Source: Flavobacterium sp. LPB0248 (GTDB lineage Bacteria; Bacteroidota; Bacteroidia; Flavobacteriales; Flavobacteriaceae). Taken from it: a DNA stretch of 64,000 nt. Location: contig NZ_CP058246.1 in assembly GCF_013388355.1 (NCBI RefSeq), forward strand, positions 1,984,001 to 2,048,000, read 5' to 3'. Each line of letters opens with the position of its first letter. Positions within the stretch are counted from its first letter, which is position 1. Both the position numbers and the translations under genes were made by a program. Under the pieces are notes generated by a model. The model was not told the DNA's origin and made no database searches. It saw only the letters and a program-made list of their open reading frames with translations. Of the stretch, positions 17,816 through 26,507 are shown piece after piece.

Positions 17816-19492
17816 TTAGTTTCTAGGAGATTTTCTTTTTTCAGATTTTGATCCTACTCTAGACATTGCACATCTGAAACCAATGTAATCAGTTGCCATA
17901 TCTTGAGGGAAATATCTTCTTTGAGCTGGGTCTAACCAGTAAGCTCTGTCTCTCCAAGAACCTCCTTTGTAAACTCTTACTTTATCATCAATTAAAGTAG
18001 TACGTTTACTAGAGTTATCATACTTTCTGATCATTTTTCCTAAACTGTCAGTTGTAACATTGTGTTTAGGAGAGTTGTACATTGCCTGATCTGCTTTAGA
18101 TCCAGACTCTGAATCACCAAAATCAAAATATCTTGAAGATTGTTTATCACCATCTCTGTAGTTGATATTGTCACTTGTGCTGAAGTTTTGTCTCAAATAA
18201 GTTTCTTGTTCATCAACTGGCACTTGAGCAATTTCTCCAGGAAGGTTTCTTGCAATTACTTTACCGTTACTTAAAGTATCATACTTAATAGTAGCAGTTG
18301 TAACGATTTCAACTTTACCATCTTTACCAATTTTGTTCTTAGCATATTGGTTTCCTCTGTAGTAGTTGAAATCATTCGCTTCGTTATCGATAATAGGTCT
18401 GTAAACATCGGCAACCCATTCTGCAACGTTTCCTGCCATATCATAAAGACCAAAATCGTTTGGTGCATAACTTTTCACAGCATTTGTAATATCTGCTCCG
18501 TCATCTGACCAACCTGCAATTCCACCGTAATCACCGTTTCCTTGTTTAAAGTTAGCCAATTGATCACCTCTGTTTTTACGTTTATTAGAACGTGTGTAAT
18601 CTCCAGACCAAGGATATTTCTTTTGTCCTTTGTAGATATTGTATTCTCTTTGTCCAACATCAGCAGCAGCAGCGTATTCCCATTCTGCTTCAGTAGGAAG
18701 TCTATATTCTGGCAAGATAATTCCAGAAGAACGTTGTGCGTATACGTTTTTCTCTTCTTCTCCTGCTTTTGTTCTTTTTCCGCTAGGGTTTTTCTTTAAT
18801 ACAATCTCATCGCTTGCACCACGTGATGTACTAGGAGACATTAAATAACCTTCAGTGTTAAATGCATTTTCAGCATTAACATCGTTTGTTTTAGCTCCTT
18901 TTTTAAGATATCCGTTTTTCTCTAAAACTGCTTCGTTTACACGGTCAGTTCTCCATTTACTAAATTCAACTGCTTGAATCCAGTTAACACCAACTACAGG
19001 ATAGTTAGCATAAGAAGGGTGTCTTAAATAGTTGTTAGTCATCGTTTCGTTGTATCCTAAACGATTTCTCCAAACTAATGTATCAGGAGATGCTCCTTCG
19101 TAAATATTTTTGTAATTTTCTTCTGTTGGTGGGAAAACTTTCTTTAACCACTCTAGGTATTCTAAGTACATACCGTTCGTAACTTCAGTTTCATCCATAT
19201 AGAATGATTGAACGTGTTGTTGAGTTGGTGTGTTATTCCAATCGTGCATAACATCATCCTGTACTTTACCCATAGTAAACGTACCTCCTTCAACAAAAAC
19301 TAAACCAGGACCAGCCTGTTGTTTTTTCCCTGCATTTCTGGCAGCAGTTCCATTCTGACTATCTACATCCCAGCCAGTAGCTCTAGAAGCGTGAGTGGAA
19401 CTCGATTTTTTGCTACAACTAGCCGTGCCCAACATCAATACCATTGACATCATTAACTGCAAGACTACAATTTTGTTTACTTTCATACTCAT
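17816..19492 (-). CDS. gldJ: Gliding motility lipoprotein GldJ
   Basis: A 558-residue lipoprotein (lipobox TASC, Cys26 from this start; MKVNK at 19486 is an alternative start). Residues about 63-548 form a formylglycine-generating-enzyme/sulfatase-modifying fold: it begins with FVEGGTFTMG, contains RLPTEAEWEYAA and FGLYDMAGNVAEWVAD, and ends with KGGSWRDR and IGFRC. GldJ is known in F. johnsoniae as an outer-membrane-associated lipoprotein that forms helical bands and stabilises GldK in the type IX secretion/gliding machine. It is divergent from porU, another gene of that system, which supports the assignment. Length is as expected for GldJ. Confidence 0.95.
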   Translation of the reverse strand: MSMKVNKIVVLQLMMSMVLMLGTASCSKKSSSTHASRATGWDVDSQNGTAARNAGKKQQAGPGLVFVEGGTFTMGKVQDDVMHDWNNTPTQQHVQSFYMDETEVTNGMYLEYLEWLKKVFPPTEENYKNIYEGASPDTLVWRNRLGYNETMTNNYLRHPSYANYPVVGVNWIQAVEFSKWRTDRVNEAVLEKNGYLKKGAKTNDVNAENAFNTEGYLMSPSTSRGASDEIVLKKNPSGKRTKAGEEEKNVYAQRSSGIILPEYRLPTEAEWEYAAAADVGQREYNIYKGQKKYPWSGDYTRSNKRKNRGDQLANFKQGNGDYGGIAGWSDDGADITNAVKSYAPNDFGLYDMAGNVAEWVADVYRPIIDNEANDFNYYRGNQYAKNKIGKDGKVEIVTTATIKYDTLSNGKVIARNLPGEIAQVPVDEQETYLRQNFSTSDNINYRDGDKQSSRYFDFGDSESGSKADQAMYNSPKHNVTTDSLGKMIRKYDNSSKRTTLIDDKVRVYKGGSWRDRAYWLDPAQRRYFPQDMATDYIGFRCAMSRVGSKSEKRKSPRN

Positions 19493-19517
19493 TCTTAGGT
19501 GATAAATTTAGGTGCTG

Positions 19518-19546
19518 CAATATAATAATTAACATTTAATTGGCAA
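19518..19546 (-). promoter_or_regulatory. Putative gldJ promoter
   Basis: On the minus strand a TTG (19546-19544) is followed after 19 nt by TATATTG (19524-19518), one T short of the Bacteroidota -7 consensus TAnnTTTG. It ends 25 nt upstream of the gldJ start. Confidence 0.55.
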
Positions 19547-19699
19547 CATCTGTTCTCATAATTTTATTTAGCTGTTTTTTCCCAGAAAATAACCTTTAGT
19601 TACGAACGCAAAAATATACTTTTTATTATTCTCTGTATCATGAAATACTATATTTTTACTTACTAATTATTTTTTAATTAAATTTCGCTTTTAAAACGC

Positions 19700-22600
19700 A
19701 TGAAACAGGCAATTCTTATCTCTCTTTTTATAATTCCAATTCTTTCATTTTCCCAGATAAATGGGGCAATTACGATAGATTGGCAGAACAAAAAAGAGAT
19801 AAATTATGGCGAAAATAAAATTACAATTCCATACTTTACAGGAAGCAGTTTTCGCTTCGACACTACAAAAAAAACTATAACATTACTCCAAAATTTAAAC
19901 CAACCTAACGTCTCAAACGGCAGTTCTGTACAAATAAGTAATATCTCTTACGAGTCGATTTCTCGAGCTGATTTAGGAGATTTGACACCCGAAAACATCC
20001 CCGAAAAACCAAATGAAACGGTAATAACGACCAATGCGCGAGACTTAAGATATTCTTTTCTTTCTATATCTCCTATAATTAAGGAAGGAAATAGTTACAA
20101 ACGCATAAAATCTTTTTCTTACTTTATCAGCAATACCACAGCTCGAACTACATCTACTTCTTCATTTCAAAAATCGGCAACAATTGTAAATTCTGTTTTA
20201 GCTTCTGGAGACTGGTATCGATTTTACATTCAGAAATCAGGCGTTTACAAAATAGACAAATCTTTTTTACAAAATTTAGGTTTTGATGCTTCTAAAGTTG
20301 ATCCTAGAAGAATAAAAATATACGGAAATGGCGGAAGAATGCTTCCTCTCGCCAATAACACTTATTATCCTGATGATTTAACCGAAAACGCAATACAGAT
20401 AAATGGCGAAAATGATGGCGTTTTCAATAACGAAGATTACATTCTTTTTTATGCTGAAGGCACCGATAATTGGAATTCAGAAAGCCAAACCAATTTAAAT
20501 TTATACGACACCAAGTCCTATTATTACATTACAACATCTGGAGGCGACGGAAAGAGGATTCAAAACTTAAATCAACCAACAGGAAACAGCACTTTAGAGC
20601 TGAACACGTTTGATGACTATCAATACCACGAAATCGACCAAACCAACATAGTTCATCTAGGTCGTCAATGGCTCGGAGAATCATTTGACATCAATCAAGA
20701 GCAAGAGTTCTCCTTTAACTTTCCAAACCTAGACACTTCTGTTCCTGTAAAAATAGAAGTAAGCGCAGCATCTGCATCGTTCACCACTACTTCATTTGCA
20801 ATAACCGCAAACGGCCAAAATGCAGGAACTATAAACTTTCCGTCTCTTATTGCAAACTCTGACACAAAATACACGGTAGGAAAAATACCTGCAAATACTC
20901 AATTTACTGGAGCAGACAATATCAAAATAAAACTTACCTATAATAATAATGGTGTTCCTGGTTCAAAAGGCTACTTAGATTATATCAATCTAACTGCAAA
21001 ACGAAAACTTTTGGGAACAGGTAAACAATTTCAGTTTCAATACAATGCCGCTGGTTCAACAGTTGGGATTGTCAATTATAATATCGGAAACGCATCGGCA
21101 ATAACTCAAATTTGGGATATTACAGACCTATATAATATATCTAAAATAGAGAATGCTAATCAGAATGCTTTTAGCTTTAAAGCAAATTTAGGCGAAGTTA
21201 GAAAATACATTACCCTTGACCCATCCGATTACTATGTTCCATTAAAAGAGAATCAATCAAAAGTTGCCAATCAGAACTTAAAAGGAACACTTTTCAGAAA
21301 TAGTCAAAATGCTTTTCAGGACATCGATTATGTTATTGTAACTCCAAAATCGCTAGTCTCTCAAGCCGAAAGACTTGCGAGTTTTCATCGAACAAATTCC
21401 AATTTAAATGTAAAAGTTATTGCATTAGAGAATATCTATCAAGAATTTTCTTCCGGCAAACAAGATATTGCCGCTATTAGAAATTGCGTTAAATATATTT
21501 ATGACAACGCATCATCATCAGAAAAAAGAGTGCGTTACTTAAACTTATTTGGAGATGCTTCTTTTGACTATAAAGATCGAATTTCAAACAACACTAATAT
21601 TGTACCTATATATCAATCTCTAATAAGCAATACTGTTGGCGAAGCTTCATTTGCTTCAGACGATTTTTACGGACTTATGGATGCCAACGAAGGCGTTATT
21701 ATTCCATCACTTGCTGGAATTGATATTGCAGTTGGAAGAATGTTGGTTTCAGACAATTCTCAAGCACAGGAAATGGTCAATAAAGTTTTTGAATACTATG
21801 ACACAAAATCGTACGGAAACTGGAGAAACAATGTTGTTTTACTTAGTGATGATTCTGACAAAGCTGGCGACCAGACCTTACAAGCAAATCAAAATGCGCT
21901 TGCAGATCTTATTGCAACCGAAAAACCTTTTTTTAATATTGACAAAATTTTTCTAGATGCTTACACACAAGAAGCTTCAGCAGGCGGATCGCGATATCCA
22001 AAAGCAAGAGCCGATTTTTTTAATGCTTTTGAAAAAGGCGCTCTGATATTTAATTATTTAGGACACGGTGGCGAGGACGGACTAGCCAGCGAGAGAATTT
22101 GGGAGAAATCAGATGGGCAAAATCTTATCAATCAATATAAATATCCATTATTCATTACCATTACATGTGAATTTTCTCGTTTTGACGATCCAACAAGACC
22201 TACAGCAGGAGAATATGTGTATTGGAATCCTAAAGGTGGCGCAATTTCAATGCTGACAACAGTTCGCGAAATTGGACAGACAAATGCCGAAGAGTTCAAC
22301 AAAACAATCAGCAAAAATCTTCTTTCTTATGGCTCAAATCAATATAATAGCATTGCAGAATCATTAAGGATATCTAAAAACGAAAACCCAAGCTCTTCCA
22401 GCAATGTTGTTTTTTGCATTGGAGATCCTGCTTTAATGCTAGCTATTCCGAAACCGCGAATTAATTTAACGAAAGTAAATGATATTGTGATTTCTCAAGC
22501 AATTCCTGATTTAAAATCTTTGTCAAAAATTAAAATTTCAGGAGAAATCACAGACGAAAATAATATCCTTTTAAGCAATTATAACGGAGAATTAGCTACA

Positions 22601-23536
22601 GCCATTTTCGACAAATTAATTACAAACACGACCTTAAATAATGATGGATTCAGTCCCCCAATGCAGTTTAAAACCTTAGGAGAAACTATTTTCAGAGGAA
22701 ATGCATCGGTTACTAATGGACAATTTGAATTCAGCTTTGTTGTCCCTAGAGACATCCGAATTCCCGTTGACAACGGCAGAATTAGTTTCTATTCGAAAAA
22801 AAATGACGCGGCAGAAAACCAAACTGGATACAATAACAGCATTAAAATTGGAGGAATTAACGAAAATGCACCTCAGGACAATATTAGTCCAAAAGTGAAG
22901 TTATATATGAACGATGAGACTTTTGTATCGGGAGGAATTACTAATGAATCGCCATTTCTTTTGGCTTTCTTAGAAGATGAAAATGGAATCAATACAGCAA
23001 GCGGAATCGGACACGATATTGTCGCTATTTTAGATGGGGACGTAAGCAATCCGTACATTTTGAATGATTATTATCAAACAAAATTGGACGATTACACCAA
23101 CGGAAATCTACGTTTTCCTTTTCGGAATTTAGCTCCTGGACTGCATACCATAAGTTTTACCGCTTGGGATGTTTACAACAATCCTGTTACGAGTGAAATT
23201 CAGTTTACAGTTGTAGGAGACGATTCTTTGACACTATCACACGTTCTTAATTATCCAAATCCTTTTTCGACTTATACACAATTTTGGTTTTCACACAACA
23301 GACCATACGAACCACTAGATGTACAAGTACAGGTAATGACTATTACAGGAAAAGTTGTCTGGACAAAAAACCAAACCATTACAACAGAAGGCTTTTTATC
23401 TAGAGAAATAACATGGGACGGAAGAGATGATTTTGGTGACAGAATCGGAAAAGGAGTTTACATTTACAAACTGACTGTAAAATCTAATTTAACAAATAAA
23501 AAAGCAGAAAAATACGAAAAGCTTGTCATCCTATAA
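19700..23536 (+). CDS. porU: Type IX secretion C-terminal signal peptidase PorU
   Basis: A 1278-residue gingipain-like (peptidase C25) protein with a signal peptide (about 1-18, LSFSQ). The catalytic pair is visible: His789 in NYLGHGGEDG and Cys823 in FITITCEFSRFDD. PorU is the surface sortase of the type IX secretion system: it removes the C-terminal signal of cargo proteins and attaches many of them to lipid on the outer membrane, working with PorV. The C-terminal 90 residues (from about 1190, LNYPNPFS) form a type A CTD-like domain ending YEKLVIL. It is divergent from gldJ and directly precedes porV, the arrangement known from F. johnsoniae. Length is normal. Confidence 0.95.
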   Translation: MKQAILISLFIIPILSFSQINGAITIDWQNKKEINYGENKITIPYFTGSSFRFDTTKKTITLLQNLNQPNVSNGSSVQISNISYESISRADLGDLTPENIPEKPNETVITTNARDLRYSFLSISPIIKEGNSYKRIKSFSYFISNTTARTTSTSSFQKSATIVNSVLASGDWYRFYIQKSGVYKIDKSFLQNLGFDASKVDPRRIKIYGNGGRMLPLANNTYYPDDLTENAIQINGENDGVFNNEDYILFYAEGTDNWNSESQTNLNLYDTKSYYYITTSGGDGKRIQNLNQPTGNSTLELNTFDDYQYHEIDQTNIVHLGRQWLGESFDINQEQEFSFNFPNLDTSVPVKIEVSAASASFTTTSFAITANGQNAGTINFPSLIANSDTKYTVGKIPANTQFTGADNIKIKLTYNNNGVPGSKGYLDYINLTAKRKLLGTGKQFQFQYNAAGSTVGIVNYNIGNASAITQIWDITDLYNISKIENANQNAFSFKANLGEVRKYITLDPSDYYVPLKENQSKVANQNLKGTLFRNSQNAFQDIDYVIVTPKSLVSQAERLASFHRTNSNLNVKVIALENIYQEFSSGKQDIAAIRNCVKYIYDNASSSEKRVRYLNLFGDASFDYKDRISNNTNIVPIYQSLISNTVGEASFASDDFYGLMDANEGVIIPSLAGIDIAVGRMLVSDNSQAQEMVNKVFEYYDTKSYGNWRNNVVLLSDDSDKAGDQTLQANQNALADLIATEKPFFNIDKIFLDAYTQEASAGGSRYPKARADFFNAFEKGALIFNYLGHGGEDGLASERIWEKSDGQNLINQYKYPLFITITCEFSRFDDPTRPTAGEYVYWNPKGGAISMLTTVREIGQTNAEEFNKTISKNLLSYGSNQYNSIAESLRISKNENPSSSSNVVFCIGDPALMLAIPKPRINLTKVNDIVISQAIPDLKSLSKIKISGEITDENNILLSNYNGELATAIFDKLITNTTLNNDGFSPPMQFKTLGETIFRGNASVTNGQFEFSFVVPRDIRIPVDNGRISFYSKKNDAAENQTGYNNSIKIGGINENAPQDNISPKVKLYMNDETFVSGGITNESPFLLAFLEDENGINTASGIGHDIVAILDGDVSNPYILNDYYQTKLDDYTNGNLRFPFRNLAPGLHTISFTAWDVYNNPVTSEIQFTVVGDDSLTLSHVLNYPNPFSTYTQFWFSHNRPYEPLDVQVQVMTITGKVVWTKNQTITTEGFLSREITWDGRDDFGDRIGKGVYIYKLTVKSNLTNKKAEKYEKLVIL

Positions 23537-23551
23537 TATTATATATATTTG
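23523..23551 (+). promoter_or_regulatory. Promoter of porV
   Basis: TTG at 23523-23525, 18 nt, then a perfect TATATTTG at 23544-23551. It overlaps the end of porU and would start RNA about 20 nt before the porV start codon, so porV probably has its own transcript in addition to any read-through from porU. Confidence 0.75.
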
Positions 23552-23577
23552 CACTACCAAAAACACCAGTCCCATAA

Positions 23578-24783
23578 ATGAAAAAACTATCACTTTTATT
23601 AATTTGTATTTTTAGTATTTACAATTCTAGGGCTCAGGAATCAAGACCTATTGTTACCGGAGTACCTTTTTTATTAGTCGCTGCTGATGCTAGAGCAGCT
23701 GGTTTGGCAGACCAAGGTGTCGCTACTTCTGCCGACGTTTTCTCACAGCAATGGAATCCTGCTAAGTATGCATTTTCTGAAGATGCACAAGGTCTTTCCA
23801 TCAGTTACACCCCTTATTTAACAGATCTAGCCAATGATATTTCATTAGGACAGATTACGTATTACAACAAAATCAACGAAAAAAGTGCTTTTGCAGGAAG
23901 TTTTCGTTATTTCGGTTTTGGGGGAATTGAACTAAGATATACAGGAGATCCTAACGAAGCTGTACGAGAAGTAAATCCGAATGAATTTGCCTTAGACGGA
24001 TCTTACTCATTAAAATTGAGCGAGAAATTCTCGATGGCAGTTGCAGGACGTTTTATCAGTTCAAACTTAAAAGTAGCTTCAGAAGAAGTTGATGCTACAT
24101 CTGCAAGATCTTTTGCAGTAGATGTAGCAGCTTTTTATCAATCAGAAGAAATTGCTTATCAGGATTTCAATGGTAGATGGAGAGCAGGTATCAACTTTCA
24201 GAACATGGGGCCAAAAATCAGTTATGACCACGATGATATAAGCTCAAACTTCTTACCTGCCAATTTAAGATTAGGTGGAGGATTTGATTTTATTTTTGAC
24301 GATTATAACAAACTTACCTTAAGCGCTGAGCTTACTAAACTTTTAGTTCCAACTCCTCCTGGTATTGGGACACCTGTAGACGTAAATGGCGACGGAGACT
24401 TTGATGATCCTGAAGACATATCACAACAAGAAGCAACCGATATTGGTTACAGAAACTATAATGATATAGGATGGTTTCAGGGAATCTTTAAATCTTTTGG
24501 AGACGCTCCAGGCGGATTTAAAGAAGAAATGAAAGAGGTAACTTATAGCATTGCTGGAGAATACATGTACCAAGATGCTTTTGCATTCCGTTTAGGATAT
24601 TATCATGAAAGTCCAGAAAAAGGCGCTAAACAATTTTTCTCTTTAGGAGCAGGATTTAAATACAACATCATGAAAATTGATGTTTCATACCTATTCTCAG
24701 CTTCTAAAATAAAAAATCCTTTAGAAAACACGCTTCGTTTCTCTTTAACGTTTAACTTTGGAGACAAATACGAAACTTATTAA
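23578..24783 (+). CDS. porV: Type IX secretion outer-membrane protein PorV (LptO)
   Basis: A 401-residue outer-membrane beta-barrel of the FadL-like PorV family with a signal peptide (about 1-19). The N-terminal segment VPFLLVAADARAAGLADQG followed by QQWNPAKYAF is characteristic. The last strand (RFSLTFNFGDKYETY) is amphipathic. PorV is the shuttle and attachment partner that takes type IX cargo from the translocon to PorU; in F. johnsoniae it is needed for secretion of many but not all cargo proteins. The acidic insertion around residues 262-280 (DVNGDGDFDDPED) resembles a calcium-binding loop. It is 41 nt downstream of porU. Confidence 0.95.
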   Translation: MKKLSLLLICIFSIYNSRAQESRPIVTGVPFLLVAADARAAGLADQGVATSADVFSQQWNPAKYAFSEDAQGLSISYTPYLTDLANDISLGQITYYNKINEKSAFAGSFRYFGFGGIELRYTGDPNEAVREVNPNEFALDGSYSLKLSEKFSMAVAGRFISSNLKVASEEVDATSARSFAVDVAAFYQSEEIAYQDFNGRWRAGINFQNMGPKISYDHDDISSNFLPANLRLGGGFDFIFDDYNKLTLSAELTKLLVPTPPGIGTPVDVNGDGDFDDPEDISQQEATDIGYRNYNDIGWFQGIFKSFGDAPGGFKEEMKEVTYSIAGEYMYQDAFAFRLGYYHESPEKGAKQFFSLGAGFKYNIMKIDVSYLFSASKIKNPLENTLRFSLTFNFGDKYETY

Positions 24784-24810
24784 AGAGAACGTTTAAAATA
24801 AAAATAATTC

Positions 24811-24850
24811 AATCCAAATTCCGGCATTTTAGGAATTTGGATTTTTTTTC
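24811..24850 (+). terminator. Terminator of porV
   Basis: A 12-bp perfect stem (24811-24822 with 24832-24843, AATCCAAATTCC) is followed by a run of eight T. It ends only 13 nt before the cdd start codon. Confidence 0.88.
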
Positions 24851-24862
24851 CCTTATAAACAA

Positions 24863-25345
24863 ATGAAAGAAATCAATATAACCGCTTCATTTACAATATT
24901 TGATAATTTAAATGAACTTCCAGCAGAAATTCAGGATTTAATGAATCAAGCTGTCGAAATCAGAAAAAAAGCTTACGCACCTTATTCAAAGTTTAAAGTT
25001 GGAGCAGCACTGCTTTTAGACAACGGAAAAATTATCTTAGGTTCTAACCAAGAAAATGCCGCTTATCCGTCTGGACTTTGTGCTGAACGAACTGCGATTT
25101 TTTATGCTGGAAGTGCATATCCAGAAGCCAAAATCTTAAAAATGGCAATTACAGCTGCTTCAGACACCAATCAGACTACTGCCCCTATTCCGCCATGTGG
25201 ATCGTGCCGACAATCAATAGCCGAATACGAGATAAAACAAGACACCCCTATTGAAATCTATTTTATGGGAGAAATTGGTGAAATTTACAAATCATCATCT
25301 CTGAAAAATTTGCTCCCATTGATGTTCGACAAAAAGTTCTTGTAA
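24863..25345 (+). CDS. cdd: Cytidine deaminase
   Basis: A 160-residue zinc enzyme that deaminates cytidine and deoxycytidine to uridine and deoxyuridine (pyrimidine salvage, cytoplasm). The zinc site is complete: CAER (Cys73, catalytic Glu75) and PCGSC (Cys112, Cys115). The substrate-binding stretch APYSKFKVGAAL (39-50) is also present. The length is that of the homotetrameric class, with a short N-terminal extension. It follows the porV terminator closely, so its own promoter must overlap that region, or it depends on read-through. No functional link to its neighbours is evident. Confidence 0.95.
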   Translation: MKEINITASFTIFDNLNELPAEIQDLMNQAVEIRKKAYAPYSKFKVGAALLLDNGKIILGSNQENAAYPSGLCAERTAIFYAGSAYPEAKILKMAITAASDTNQTTAPIPPCGSCRQSIAEYEIKQDTPIEIYFMGEIGEIYKSSSLKNLLPLMFDKKFL

Positions 25346-25395
25346 AAAAAAGCCAAAAAGTATCGTTTTAATTTTAGTTCTTAAATGTAATGTCT

Positions 25396-25403
25396 TATTT
25401 TTG
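25396..25403 (+). promoter_or_regulatory. -7 element of the pdhA operon
   Basis: TATTTTTG matches TAnnTTTG exactly. The predicted RNA start near 25410 gives a leader of about 95 nt containing a short CCCGA-cctt-TCGGG-like hairpin (25407-25420), which is unusual for this window. No clear -33 TTG is seen. Confidence 0.6.
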
Positions 25404-25504
25404 CATCCCGACCTTTCGGGCGCAAATTTGTGGGAGGAAACTATTTTGCGTTACAGGCACAATAATCGATAACACAAACAACTTTAGCAAAAGAAAGAAT
25501 TCAG

Positions 25505-26503
25505 ATGAAAGAAGTTACAAAAGAGGTATATTTAAAGTGGTATGAGGACATGCTACTTTGGAGAAAGTTTGAAGACAAACTTGCAGCATTATACATTCAA
25601 CAAAAAGTTAGAGGTTTTCTACACCTATATAATGGTCAAGAAGCTGTATTAGCTGGCGCACTGCACGCTATGGATTTGACCAAAGATAAAATGATTACTG
25701 CTTACAGAAACCACGTTCAGCCAATTGGTATGGGAGTAGATCCTAGAAACGTAATGGCAGAACTTTTAGGAAAAGCAACAGGAACTTCTAAAGGTATGGG
25801 AGGTTCTATGCACATTTTCTCTAAGGAACACGGTTTTTACGGTGGACACGGAATCGTAGGTGCTCAAATTCCTGTAGGAGCTGGTATTGCTTTCGCAGAC
25901 AAATATTTCAACACTGGCGGTGTTACTATGACTTACTTTGGTGATGGTGCTGCTAGACAAGGTTCTCTTCACGAAGCTTTCAACATGGCTATGTTATGGA
26001 AACTTCCAGTTGTATTTATCGTTGAAAACAATGGTTATGCAATGGGTACTTCTGTAGAAAGAACTGCAAACCACACTGACATCTGGAAATTAGGTTTAGG
26101 TTACGAAATGCCTTGCGGACCTGTTGACGGAATGAACCCTGTAAAAGTTGCTGAAGCAATGCACGAAGCTATCGAAAGAGCGCGTCGCGGAGATGGACCA
26201 ACTTTCCTTGAAATGAAAACGTACCGTTACAGAGGACACTCTATGTCTGATGCACAATTATACCGTTCTAAAGAAGAAGTTGAAGAGTACAAAAAAATCG
26301 ACCCAATTACGCAAGTTCTTGATGTAATTTTGGATCAAAAATATGCTACACAAGAAGAAATTGAAGTTATTGACCAAAGAGTTAAAGACTTAGTTGAAGA
26401 GTGTGCGAAATTCGCTGAAGAATCTCCATACCCAGACTTACAACAATTATACGATGTAGTATACGCACAAGAAGACTATCCATTTACACCTCATAAATTA
26501 TAA
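25505..26503 (+). CDS. pdhA: Pyruvate dehydrogenase E1 component, alpha subunit
   Basis: A 332-residue thiamine-diphosphate enzyme subunit that decarboxylates pyruvate and, with E1 beta, acetylates the lipoyl groups of E2 in making acetyl-CoA. The TPP/Mg motif runs from GDGAARQG (Gly146 onward) to VENNGYAMGT about 29 residues later. The phosphorylation-loop region TYRYRGHSMSDAQLYR is present. E1 alpha and the E2 gene are 4 nt apart and surely co-transcribed. The E1 beta gene is not adjacent, so it must lie elsewhere. The specificity call (pyruvate rather than branched-chain keto acids) rests on the E2 partner and overall similarity. Confidence 0.93.
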   Translation: MKEVTKEVYLKWYEDMLLWRKFEDKLAALYIQQKVRGFLHLYNGQEAVLAGALHAMDLTKDKMITAYRNHVQPIGMGVDPRNVMAELLGKATGTSKGMGGSMHIFSKEHGFYGGHGIVGAQIPVGAGIAFADKYFNTGGVTMTYFGDGAARQGSLHEAFNMAMLWKLPVVFIVENNGYAMGTSVERTANHTDIWKLGLGYEMPCGPVDGMNPVKVAEAMHEAIERARRGDGPTFLEMKTYRYRGHSMSDAQLYRSKEEVEEYKKIDPITQVLDVILDQKYATQEEIEVIDQRVKDLVEECAKFAEESPYPDLQQLYDVVYAQEDYPFTPHKL

Positions 26504-26507
26504 TATC

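Noticed and set aside
25404..25504. Riboswitch in the pdhA leader
   Set aside because: Only one short hairpin is visible and no known aptamer pattern fits.
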